A stretch of DNA of 5,076 nucleotides from Acetobacter sp. (GCA_023665325.1 JAMPED010000063.1:1-5076), one strand, 5' to 3'; shown: positions 1-5,043, numbered from the stretch's first letter. The notes: generated from the sequence alone by a model not told the origin. Program-made: numbers and translations.

Positions 1-387
1 CAAAACGATGCACTCAAGTTTGAAAATCTTATCATTTGTGGCACTCGTGGATGGGTTGTGCCCGACCGAGAAGAGCTTAGTCCTGAGGATGATAAAATTT
101 ACAAGCGTGAAGTAATAAGGCTTGAGCTCACCCTTAAAGAGGCAGAAAAACTGCGAGGTGAGGGGGACAAGCTTATTTGCATGATGCACTATCCGCCCGT
201 TAATTTTCGAAGAGAAGATAGCGAGTTCTCAAAGCTTCTTGAAAAATATAAAGTTGACGCCGTTGTGTTTGGGCATTTGCATGGGTATAAGAATGCACAG
301 TTAGAATTTATCAAAGGCGGAGTGCCATATTATCTAACCTCTTGTGACCTTACTTGCAATAAACTTGTTGAAATTCGAGAGGTTTAA
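1..387 (+). CDS. Metallophosphoesterase, COG1768-like (5' partial)
   Basis: The frame is open from base 1 to the TAA at 385-387, giving 128 residues with no start inside that makes sense, so the gene begins off the left edge. This is the C-terminal half of a calcineurin-like metal-dependent phosphohydrolase. What is seen: GTRGW at residues 15-19, a charged helix, MMHYPP with His63, and VFGHLHG with His92 and His94. The isolated His and the GHxH motif are the usual C-terminal metal ligands of this superfamily; the N-terminal DxH, GDxxD and GNH motifs must lie upstream of the window. The order GTRGW, then HYPP, then GHLHG resembles the COG1768 predicted phosphohydrolases, which are cytosolic and of unknown substrate. 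A GTG at 58 is in frame but falls inside the conserved GTRGW region, so it is not the start. Family assignment is firm, substrate unknown. Confidence 0.9.
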   Translation, partial: QNDALKFENLIICGTRGWVVPDREELSPEDDKIYKREVIRLELTLKEAEKLRGEGDKLICMMHYPPVNFRREDSEFSKLLEKYKVDAVVFGHLHGYKNAQLEFIKGGVPYYLTSCDLTCNKLVEIREV

Positions 388-424
388 TCACGGCATTTTG
401 GACAATAATAATTGACAAACCTCT
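378..424. repeat. 8-bp inverted repeat spanning gene end and promoter
   Basis: AGAGGTTT at 378-385 is matched exactly by AAACCTCT at 417-424, with 31 bases between. The left arm overlaps the stop region of the phosphoesterase gene and the right arm overlaps the -35 box of the next promoter. No T-run follows, so it is not a normal terminator. It could be an operator or chance. Confidence 0.3.
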
Positions 425-440
425 TAAAAAGTAATATACT
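412..440 (+). promoter_or_regulatory. Sigma-A-type promoter of the lipoprotein gene
   Basis: A perfect -35 box TTGACA (412-417) and a -10 box TATACT (435-440, five of six consensus bases) are separated by exactly 17 bases. The predicted transcription start near 447 leaves a leader of about 24 bases with a good ribosome binding site. It lies only 24 bases after the phosphoesterase stop, so the lipoprotein gene is probably an independent transcription unit expressed constitutively or at high level. Confidence 0.85.
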
Positions 441-459
441 AAATCAATCTTGGACTTTT

Positions 460-463
460 GGAG
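460..463 (+). promoter_or_regulatory. Ribosome binding site deciding the lipoprotein start
   Basis: GGAG at 460-463 sits 7 bases before the ATG at 471. An in-frame TTG at 450 lies upstream of this site, has no Shine-Dalgarno of its own and would be almost at the predicted 5' end of the transcript, so ATG 471 is chosen. Confidence 0.8.
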
Positions 464-470
464 CAGAATT

Positions 471-1865
471 ATGAAAAAAAATATCTTAAAAATACTCAGC
501 TTTGTTTTTGTATTTGCGTTTATTCTCACAGGTTGCGCGACAGTAAGTAATATCAAAAATGACAGTGAAAAGCTTATCTATAATGGTGGTCATGTAGCGC
601 TTGTGGGCAACCATTTGTATTTTGCAAATGCATACACACCGGTTGGCGATTCAGATACTGACTTTGCTTATGGCAACAGCGCTAAAGTTTCTTATCTCAA
701 TAGACTTGACCTTACAAAGGACTTTGAAACAGAACTCCCTATTGAATCACCTAAGGGTGCAGAAAAGGTCAATTCAAAAGTTGTAGGCTATGAAAACCAA
801 TATATGTTTGTTCTTGGTGATTACGTTTACTTTACTTCAGCAAATACACACAAGACCGATAAACTGCAAAACACTTATAAACTTGTTACTTTCTTCCGTA
901 GCAGATTGAATGGTGATGACCTTAGCGAAATTTTTACGACCAATCAGTTTGACTCTGCAACTGGAACAATCACAACCATGAAAGGCGCTGATGATAAATA
1001 TTATTTAGTAGTATTTGATGGAAACGAGCTCTCAACTATTCGTCTTGGCAACAGTCTTGGCAAGCGTCAGGTTGTGGCAAAAGATGTGCTTAGCGTTGCA
1101 GTTCCTGGAGAGGGAGAAGATTACAGTGTAAAGGAAGTATTCTACACGGCGACCCATAAAGATGAGGACGGGAATGCCACTTCCGAGGTTGATATTTTCA
1201 GCGTAAACTATGCAACTGGTGTCAAAACTAAGCGTGGTGCAGCAGGGGCGGGCTCAAAGGTAAATTTCATTGATCGCGTTGGCGATACAATATTTTATAC
1301 TAACTCAGCTGTTGTTGGAGGCGGAAATGAATGCTATAGTGAAGATATTTCACTTACCTCAAACTTTAATGGGGGCAACAGATTCTATTCAAGCACAACT
1401 CTTAAAAATGTCACTCGCGTAATGCAAGGCGACCCACTTACTGAAGGATATATCTTTGTAAACGGCAACGACAGCGCAATCATGTATAAGAACACTGTAA
1501 GCGGAGCGGAAACAAGCCTCCTTCTTCCTAAGACAAATTATACTGATATTCTCTTTGTCGAGGGCGACTATGTTTATTATTCAACAACCACAGGAATCTA
1601 TAGAATCAGTGCAAGAGATAAGTCAATCAATACTATTGTTGAAATGGACAGCATTGTTTCAGGTAAATGCTCCTATGTGAATGAATATATTTACTTCTAT
1701 GGACAACTTGACCTTGAAGAAGAGGAAGAGGTTGAGGGCGAAACCAAAGTTGAATACGAGGAAGATACCAACAACTATATGTATCGCATCAAGTGCGACG
1801 GCAATGGTGGCTACCAAATGCTTTCTACCTATACAAGGGTAGAGAAAAAGTCGTCGACAAATTAA
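471..1865 (+). CDS. Secreted lipoprotein with beta-propeller-like repeats (DUF5050-like)
   Basis: A 464-residue protein. Residues 1-21 are a lipoprotein signal peptide: KKN charged start, hydrophobic core (ILKILSFVFVFAFIL) and lipobox LTGC, with Cys22 the expected lipidated residue, so the mature protein is anchored to the outer face of the membrane. The rest shows recurring strands of the type VxGxxxYF followed by a turn: VALVGNHLYF (42-51), MFVLGDYVYF (112-121), VGDTIFY (270-276), VEGDYVYYS (363-371) with GIYRIS just after, and NEYIYFYG (404-411). Spaced Gly-Asp/Asn-x-hydrophobic-Tyr strands are typical of DUF5050/LRP1-like beta-propellers in Clostridia lipoproteins. That family match is inferred by eye. 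A strongly acidic stretch (about 416-434) interrupts the last repeats, and the tail is basic/Ser-rich. No enzymatic motif is seen; a binding, sensing or scaffold role is guesswork. It has its own promoter and terminator. Confidence 0.85.
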   Translation: MKKNILKILSFVFVFAFILTGCATVSNIKNDSEKLIYNGGHVALVGNHLYFANAYTPVGDSDTDFAYGNSAKVSYLNRLDLTKDFETELPIESPKGAEKVNSKVVGYENQYMFVLGDYVYFTSANTHKTDKLQNTYKLVTFFRSRLNGDDLSEIFTTNQFDSATGTITTMKGADDKYYLVVFDGNELSTIRLGNSLGKRQVVAKDVLSVAVPGEGEDYSVKEVFYTATHKDEDGNATSEVDIFSVNYATGVKTKRGAAGAGSKVNFIDRVGDTIFYTNSAVVGGGNECYSEDISLTSNFNGGNRFYSSTTLKNVTRVMQGDPLTEGYIFVNGNDSAIMYKNTVSGAETSLLLPKTNYTDILFVEGDYVYYSTTTGIYRISARDKSINTIVEMDSIVSGKCSYVNEYIYFYGQLDLEEEEEVEGETKVEYEEDTNNYMYRIKCDGNGGYQMLSTYTRVEKKSSTN

Positions 1866-1876
1866 AACAGGATAAG

Positions 1877-1917
1877 TCATAACCCGAGGTTTTACAACCA
1901 TGGTTATGATTTTTTTT
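1877..1917 (+). terminator. Intrinsic terminator after the lipoprotein gene
   Basis: TCATAACC (1877-1884) pairs perfectly with GGTTATGA (1902-1909), followed by eight T (1910-1917). The 17-base loop can fold a smaller GGTT/AACC stem (1888-1891 with 1896-1899). It begins 11 bases after the stop codon and separates the lipoprotein gene from spo0A. Confidence 0.85.
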
Positions 1918-1946
1918 GTTGCATTTTTGTGCTATCTTTGTACTAG

Positions 1947-1966
1947 TTTCAATTATTTAGTTGAAA
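1947..1966. repeat. Inverted repeat upstream of spo0A (possible operator)
   Basis: TTTCAATT (1947-1954) is complementary to AGTTGAAA (1959-1966) with one G-T pair and a 4-base spacer ATTT. It lies 31 bases upstream of the spo0A start, in the stretch where its promoter should be, and no T-run follows. It may be an operator or a leader hairpin. No convincing sigma-A promoter is visible between 1918 and 1985. Confidence 0.4.
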
Positions 1967-1997
1967 TGCGTTGGATTTGATAATAAAGGAGTAAAAA

Positions 1998-2735
1998 ATG
2001 GAAACAAAAAAGAAAATCTATCTTGCAGATACTGAAGATGAAAAACTTGCTGATTACTTCGGAGCAAATGAAAAATACAATTTAGTTGGTCGCAGTACCG
2101 ATGGAAATGAAGTTGTTAGGGATGTTAGGCTTTTAAAGCCAGACTTTCTTGTTATGGAGGTTATGCTCGCGGGCATGGATGGGTTTATGGTTATGGACAG
2201 CCTCAAAAAAGAAATGGGAGAAGAAATGCCGAAAATTATCTTTGTTTCCAATCTTTCACATAGCGGCTTTGTGGCAAAAGCGATTAAGGAAGGTGCAAGT
2301 TATTTCATGGTTAAGCCAGTATTGCCTGAGAATCTTGAGCAAAGGCTTCGCGATATAACAAGCACAAAAAATAGTCCTGCACAGGGAGAAAAGCAACTTG
2401 ATGAAAAGATTTCAAACATATTTATCAGTATTGGAATTCCTGCTCATATCAAGGGCTATCAGTTCTTGAGAGAGGCGGTTAAGCTTGCTGTGGAAGAGCC
2501 CGAGATTATCGGCGCAATCACGAAGAAGCTTTATCCAACCATTGCTGAGAGATTTGACACCAGTTCCAGCAAGGTAGAGAGGGGGATGCGCCACGCAATA
2601 GAGGTGGCGTGGAACAGAGGAAAGATTGAGAATATCAACTCGCTGTTCGGGCTTAAAATTTACAATAGTAATGAAAAACCAACTAATGGTGAGCTCATTG
2701 CACTTATTGCCGATAAGATGATTATGGAGGGTTAA
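1998..2735 (+). CDS. spo0A: Spo0A-family response regulator with a non-canonical receiver
   Basis: A 245-residue cytosolic transcription factor, close to the usual Spo0A length. Residues 5-120 are a receiver domain. Residues about 134-245 are the Spo0A effector domain, recognised from GIPAHIKGYQFLREA (146-160), GAITKKLYPTIAERF (172-186), the recognition helix VERGMRHAIEVAWNRG (193-208), SLFG (215-218) and KPTNGELIALIADK (227-240). In Spo0A this domain binds 0A boxes (TGNCGAA) to start sporulation and other stationary-phase programmes. Oddities: the phosphorylated Asp (Asp56 of B. subtilis, in LVLDIIMPHLDG) is Glu54 here (LVMEVMLAGMDG), the second acidic-pocket Asp is Thr12 (LADT), and the Pro of the MP motif is Ala58. 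Ser84 and Lys106 keep the switch positions. The linker between domains is short. ATG 1998 has AAAGGAG 6 bases upstream. spoIVB, its usual upstream neighbour, is absent. Identity is firm; loss of normal phosphorylation is inferred. Confidence 0.95.
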   Translation: METKKKIYLADTEDEKLADYFGANEKYNLVGRSTDGNEVVRDVRLLKPDFLVMEVMLAGMDGFMVMDSLKKEMGEEMPKIIFVSNLSHSGFVAKAIKEGASYFMVKPVLPENLEQRLRDITSTKNSPAQGEKQLDEKISNIFISIGIPAHIKGYQFLREAVKLAVEEPEIIGAITKKLYPTIAERFDTSSSKVERGMRHAIEVAWNRGKIENINSLFGLKIYNSNEKPTNGELIALIADKMIMEG

Positions 2736-2757
2736 GCTTGTAGATTGCGGTTTTTCT

Positions 2758-2787
2758 TTGCTTTTTGATAGTGAATTGTGATAAAAT
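2758..2787 (+). promoter_or_regulatory. Possible extended -10 promoter before the Smr-like gene
   Basis: TAAAAT (2782-2787) is preceded by TGa (2779-2781), an extended -10 arrangement, with a weak -35 TTGCTT (2758-2763) 18 bases upstream. The predicted start near 2794 would leave a leader of only about 10 bases, which is short, so transcription from spo0A without a break is an alternative; no terminator is seen after spo0A. Confidence 0.35.
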
Positions 2788-2793
2788 CCTCAA

Positions 2794-2799
2794 AGAGGA
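2794..2799 (+). promoter_or_regulatory. Ribosome binding site deciding the Smr-like start
   Basis: AGAGGA at 2794-2799 lies 4 bases before ATG 2804. The frame also contains a TTG at 2765 that would add 13 residues, but it lacks a Shine-Dalgarno and overlaps the candidate promoter. Confidence 0.65.
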
Positions 2800-2803
2800 A
2801 GAT

Positions 2804-3142
2804 ATGCTTAGATTGATAAACTTGAAAGAAAACAGCCCAACAGTCGATTATGCCCTTGCAGTTGTGGAGATTGAAATAGAGAATGCCTCCAAAGAAGGTG
2901 TAAGCGTAATAAAAGTTTTGCATGGATACGGCTCTCATGGAAGAGGCGGGGCAATCTTAATTGCCTTGCGGGCAAGACTTAGAGAGCTTAAGAAACAAGG
3001 AAAGATTCGTGACTATTTCGGCGGAGATAAATGGAGCCATTTTACTGAGCCAGCCAGGCAGATGTTGCAAACGGACAAATCAATCGCATCTGATGAGGAT
3101 TTGGGGAAAGCAAATCCGGGTATAACTTTAATTTGGGTGTGA
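2804..3142 (+). CDS. Small Smr-like domain protein
   Basis: A 112-residue cytosolic protein resembling a stand-alone Smr domain (the C-terminal module of MutS2, associated with nucleic acid nicking or branched-DNA binding). What is seen: an N-terminal strand (LRLINLKEN, 2-10), a helix with the pattern PTVDYALAVVEIEIENA (12-28), a strand VSVIKVLHGYG (33-43) leading into the glycine-rich loop HGYGSHGRGGAI (40-51), then a basic helix ALRARLRELKKQGKI and a final strand ITLIWV. The strand-helix-strand-loop order and the HGxG...G loop fit Smr. The usual first motif (D/N)LHG is not intact: the matching place reads INLKENSP, so the first motif His is missing. Clostridial proteins of this kind are usually annotated simply as Smr domain-containing, function unknown. 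It ends 8 bases before the radical SAM gene, so the two are very likely co-transcribed. Confidence 0.8.
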   Translation: MLRLINLKENSPTVDYALAVVEIEIENASKEGVSVIKVLHGYGSHGRGGAILIALRARLRELKKQGKIRDYFGGDKWSHFTEPARQMLQTDKSIASDEDLGKANPGITLIWV

Positions 3143-3144
3143 GG
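3141..3144 (+). promoter_or_regulatory. Ribosome binding site deciding the radical SAM start
   Basis: GAGG at 3141-3144 overlaps the TGA of the upstream gene (3140-3142) and is 6 bases before ATG 3151. Upstream in-frame TTG (3133) and GTG (3139, in a GTGA overlap) lack such a site, and the conserved Cys-rich start of the family begins right after ATG 3151. Confidence 0.7.
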
Positions 3145-3150
3145 CGCGAT

Positions 3151-3990
3151 ATGAAATGTTTACAATGCCCAAAACACTGCAACATTGATAGGACTGCTCG
3201 AAAGGGGTTTTGTGGCGAGAGCGATAAGCTTCGTGTTGCAAAGATAATTGAAAACTTTAAATGGGAAGAGCCTTGCATAAGTGGGAACAAGGGCGCGCTT
3301 GCAATTTTCTTTTCAGGCTGTAATCTTCGTTGCAACTTTTGCCAGAACTATGAAATTTCGCATAAAGGCAAGGGGAAAGAATACACACCACAAGGTTTTA
3401 GAGAACTTTTGGAAAGTTATGATATGTCAAAGTATGACAGTCTCGACCTTGTAACTCCAACACAATTTTCGCTTCAGCTTGTGGATACATTTCACGGTTA
3501 CAATAAGACGCTACCGATTGTGTTTAACTCAAACGGCTATGAAAGCGAAGAGACCATAAGAAAGGTTGCAGAGTTTGCTGATGTGTTTTTAGTAGACTTA
3601 AAGTTTTATGACAAGGAGCTTTCCACTAGACTTGCTGGCGCGCCGAACTATTTTGAGGTCGCCTCTAAGGCGGTAAAACTTATGAGTAAACTTAAGCCCA
3701 ACAGATTTAAAAATGGCATATTGACTCAAGGAGTGCTGATAAGGCATTTGATTTTGCCGGGACAGGTGCGTGATAGTATAAGACTTTTGGACTATATTAA
3801 AGCAGAAATTGAAACCCCATTTGTCAGCATTATGAGTCAATTTACGCCGATCGGTAAGGGGGAACTTAAAAGAAAGATAACTCCGCTCGAATTTAAAACA
3901 GTGCTTGCTCATGCAGAGAAGTTGGGTCTTGATAATGGTTACTTTCAAGACTTAGACAGCGCTAATGAATGTTTTATTCCGAAATTTTAG
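3151..3990 (+). CDS. Radical SAM protein, PflX / COG1313 type
   Basis: A 279-residue cytosolic iron-sulfur protein homologous to pyruvate formate-lyase activating enzymes. The radical SAM signature CX3CX2C is CNLRCNFC (Cys57, Cys61, Cys64), expected to hold a 4Fe-4S cluster that cleaves S-adenosylmethionine. A second Cys group lies at the start: Cys3, Cys6, Cys10, Cys21 (CLQCPKHC...GFCG), a hallmark of the COG1313/PflX group and a possible binding site for another cluster or metal. Further family landmarks: FFSGCNLRCNFCQNYEIS (53-70), LVTPTQF, IVFNSNGYES, a LVDLKFYD strand, LAGAPNYFEVA, GVLIRHLILPG and MSQFTPIG. Length is near the family norm of about 300, so it looks intact. The substrate of PflX proteins is not established. 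No pyruvate formate-lyase or other glycyl radical enzyme gene is in the window, so calling it an activase would be unsupported. It is the second gene of an apparent operon with the Smr-like protein; no terminator follows. Confidence 0.93.
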   Translation: MKCLQCPKHCNIDRTARKGFCGESDKLRVAKIIENFKWEEPCISGNKGALAIFFSGCNLRCNFCQNYEISHKGKGKEYTPQGFRELLESYDMSKYDSLDLVTPTQFSLQLVDTFHGYNKTLPIVFNSNGYESEETIRKVAEFADVFLVDLKFYDKELSTRLAGAPNYFEVASKAVKLMSKLKPNRFKNGILTQGVLIRHLILPGQVRDSIRLLDYIKAEIETPFVSIMSQFTPIGKGELKRKITPLEFKTVLAHAEKLGLDNGYFQDLDSANECFIPKF

Positions 3991-3998
3991 TTAATGAT

Positions 3999-4027
3999 TT
4001 GACATTGCTGTTGTAAATAGCTAAAAT
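3999..4027 (+). promoter_or_regulatory. Sigma-A-type promoter of the small membrane protein gene
   Basis: A perfect TTGACA (3999-4004) and TAAAAT (4022-4027, five of six) are separated by exactly 17 bases. The start near 4034 falls just at the AAAGGA ribosome binding site (about 4034-4039), leaving a short leader of about 14 bases before ATG 4048. Confidence 0.8.
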
Positions 4028-4047
4028 GTGGATAAAGGATATTTATT

Positions 4048-4350
4048 ATGGATATTTATGAGAAACAAATAAAAAGCAGACTAAATTGGGCGCGAACAAA
4101 CGGGTTGCTTACTGCAGCCATCGGTGTTACCGCAATCTTTTTATACTTTTTCAAGGTTGTCAACCCTTGGTTTAGTGTGATTCTGTTATCTTATTGTATG
4201 GCAATGTCGTTCTATCAAAACTCTACTTATCAGGAGCTTAAGGTTGGTAGGATTTATGGCATTATCAACCTTATTTGTGCGGTATTTTTCCTTATCGCTA
4301 CGATTGGGATTATTGTTTACAGCTTTGTGACAGGAGAAATTAGAATATAA
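4048..4350 (+). CDS. Small three-helix membrane protein, unknown function
   Basis: A 100-residue protein that I do not recognise. After a short charged N-terminus (1-16) it shows three hydrophobic segments: about 19-35 (GLLTAAIGVTAIFLYFF), about 40-56 (PWFSVILLSYCMAMSFY) and about 70-93 (YGIINLICAVFFLIATIGII and on), with a polar loop NSTYQELKVGR (58-68) between the second and third. The basic N-terminus suggests it stays in the cytoplasm. No catalytic or transporter motif is seen. ATG 4048 has AAAGGA about 8 bases upstream and a near-consensus promoter before that, so it is an independent, probably well expressed transcription unit that ends in a strong terminator. Membrane nature is well supported; function unknown. 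Confidence 0.8.
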   Translation: MDIYEKQIKSRLNWARTNGLLTAAIGVTAIFLYFFKVVNPWFSVILLSYCMAMSFYQNSTYQELKVGRIYGIINLICAVFFLIATIGIIVYSFVTGEIRI

Positions 4351-4377
4351 AAAACAAGCCTTATGGCTTGCTTTTTT
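4349..4377. terminator. Bidirectional intrinsic terminator between convergent genes
   Basis: CAAGCC (4355-4360) and GGCTTG (4365-4370) form a perfect 6-bp stem with loop TTAT. On the plus strand it is followed, after one C, by six T (4372-4377). On the minus strand the six A at 4349-4354 give a six-T run directly after the stem. It can therefore end both the membrane protein gene (stop 4348-4350) and the minus-strand gene (stop at 4376-4378), whose stop codon overlaps the plus-strand T-run. Confidence 0.88.
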
Positions 4378-4993
4378 AATAAAATCCTTCAACGCGGTAG
4401 ACATAATATTTTTCGCTACCTTTTTCACGAGTAAAGGCAAGAGTGTTTGTTGAGGTATTAAAGTCATAAGCGCCAGCTTGGTTTATGACAAGCTTATTTC
4501 CGTCGACTGTGACGGTTACTTTTAAATAGTATAATTTATTTAACAGTATGCTTGACGACATAAGAGTAAGGTCGGTATATTTACGGCGGTCAAGGTATAC
4601 AGTGGAAACTGCGTCATTATTATAGATTACAGCAAAGATGCGTAGGCGCTTGTAGGCGTCCTTTGTAAATTCAAATGAGTCGCCTCCCACCATGCCGCTT
4701 GTCATACCGCGATTGATGTTGGGGTCAGAGCTGTCCATGTCATAAAGCACCTCAAAGCGTTCCCCAAAGTTTTCAGTGAGGGAATTAAGCTGTTGACTGA
4801 TGGATGAAAGTTGAGTTTCAATCTTCGCCAGTTTTGAGGTGTTGTTTTTTACACTGCTTGTAAGGCTTGCGAGGTCAGAAAGTGATAGACTCCCAAGTTC
4901 TTTGCCAAGATTTGGAATGGACACGCGTGCAATATGCCAAACCTCTTTTTTTAGTTGTTCGACAGCGCTGTTTAATTGTTCTAATGTTTGCAT
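4376..4993 (-). CDS. Coiled-coil protein with phage tail-fibre-like C-terminal domain
   Basis: A 205-residue protein without signal peptide or membrane segment. Residues 1-21 and 41-76 show heptad patterns with hydrophobic residues spaced 3-4: Leu4, Leu7, Val11, Leu14, Val18, Ile21; then Leu41, Leu44, Val48, Asn51, Leu55, Ile58, Leu62, Ile65, Leu69, Leu72, Phe76. Asn51 is a polar core residue, as often found in parallel oligomeric coiled coils. Residues 80-205 look beta-rich with alternating hydrophobics (RLRIFAVIY, TVYLD, YYLKVTVTVDG, YYVYRVEGFY). Coiled-coil stalk plus a small beta domain ending in YxVEGFY-like residues resembles tip domains of phage tail fibres and related baseplate proteins; this is by-eye resemblance, not a proven match. 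No other phage gene is seen nearby. ATG at 4993 has AAAAAGGAG on the minus strand, 6 bases away. It converges with the membrane protein gene and shares its terminator. Confidence 0.72.
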   Translation of the reverse strand: MQTLEQLNSAVEQLKKEVWHIARVSIPNLGKELGSLSLSDLASLTSSVKNNTSKLAKIETQLSSISQQLNSLTENFGERFEVLYDMDSSDPNINRGMTSGMVGGDSFEFTKDAYKRLRIFAVIYNNDAVSTVYLDRRKYTDLTLMSSSILLNKLYYLKVTVTVDGNKLVINQAGAYDFNTSTNTLAFTREKGSEKYYVYRVEGFY

Positions 4994-4998
4994 ATATT

Positions 4999-5017
4999 AC
5001 TCCTTTTTATAAGGAGT
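4999..5017. repeat. Inverted repeat of two mirror Shine-Dalgarno sequences
   Basis: ACTCCTT (4999-5005) and AAGGAGT (5011-5017) are perfect inverted copies around TTTAT. Read on the minus strand the left arm is the ribosome binding site of the 4993 start; read on the plus strand the right arm is positioned as a ribosome binding site for ATG 5025. If a minus-strand transcript starts upstream of 5017, this stem would hide the Shine-Dalgarno of the coiled-coil gene. Confidence 0.5.
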
Positions 5018-5043
5018 TTACCACATGACAAAACGGCAATCAA
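5015..5043 (-). promoter_or_regulatory. Possible promoter of the minus-strand coiled-coil gene
   Basis: On the minus strand, TTGATT (5043-5038, four of six) and TAAACT (5020-5015, four of six) are separated by 17 bases, and TGg precedes the -10 box as in extended -10 promoters. The predicted start near 5008 gives a 15-base leader that contains the full AAGGAG. The -35 box overlaps the hairpin at 5031-5058. Confidence 0.35.

Noticed and set aside
1853..1861. TTTGTCGAC on the minus strand, 8 of 9 to a full 0A box, upstream of spo0A
   Set aside because: The essential last A of TGNCGAA is C, and the site is inside the end of the lipoprotein gene with a terminator between it and spo0A.
1979..1984. 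GATAAT as a -10 box for spo0A
   Set aside because: Transcription would start at or beyond the AAAGGAG ribosome binding site, and there is no -35 at the right distance.
2227..2233. 0A box-like TGCCGAA inside spo0A
   Set aside because: Deep in the coding region, expected by chance.
3042..3335. Open frame of 97 codons on the minus strand
   Set aside because: Antisense to the Smr/radical SAM junction, where both plus-strand products match known families.
3598..3948. Open frame of 116 codons on the minus strand
   Set aside because: Antisense to the well conserved radical SAM gene, with no recognisable protein.
3151..3990. Naming the radical SAM protein pyruvate formate-lyase activating enzyme (pflA)
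   Set aside because: The N-terminal cysteines and landmarks fit the PflX/COG1313 group, and no pyruvate formate-lyase gene is present.
4186..4467. Open frame of 93 codons on the minus strand
   Set aside because: It crosses the bidirectional terminator and overlaps two better supported genes.
4958..4964. Core 0A box on the minus strand (TGTCGAA)
   Set aside because: It lies inside the coding sequence of the coiled-coil gene, about ten codons after its start, and two or three such 7-base matches are expected by chance in this length.
5006..5011. TATAAA on the minus strand as a -10 box with TTGTCA upstream
   Set aside because: The spacer is only 14 bases and the transcript would start after the ribosome binding site of the coiled-coil gene.
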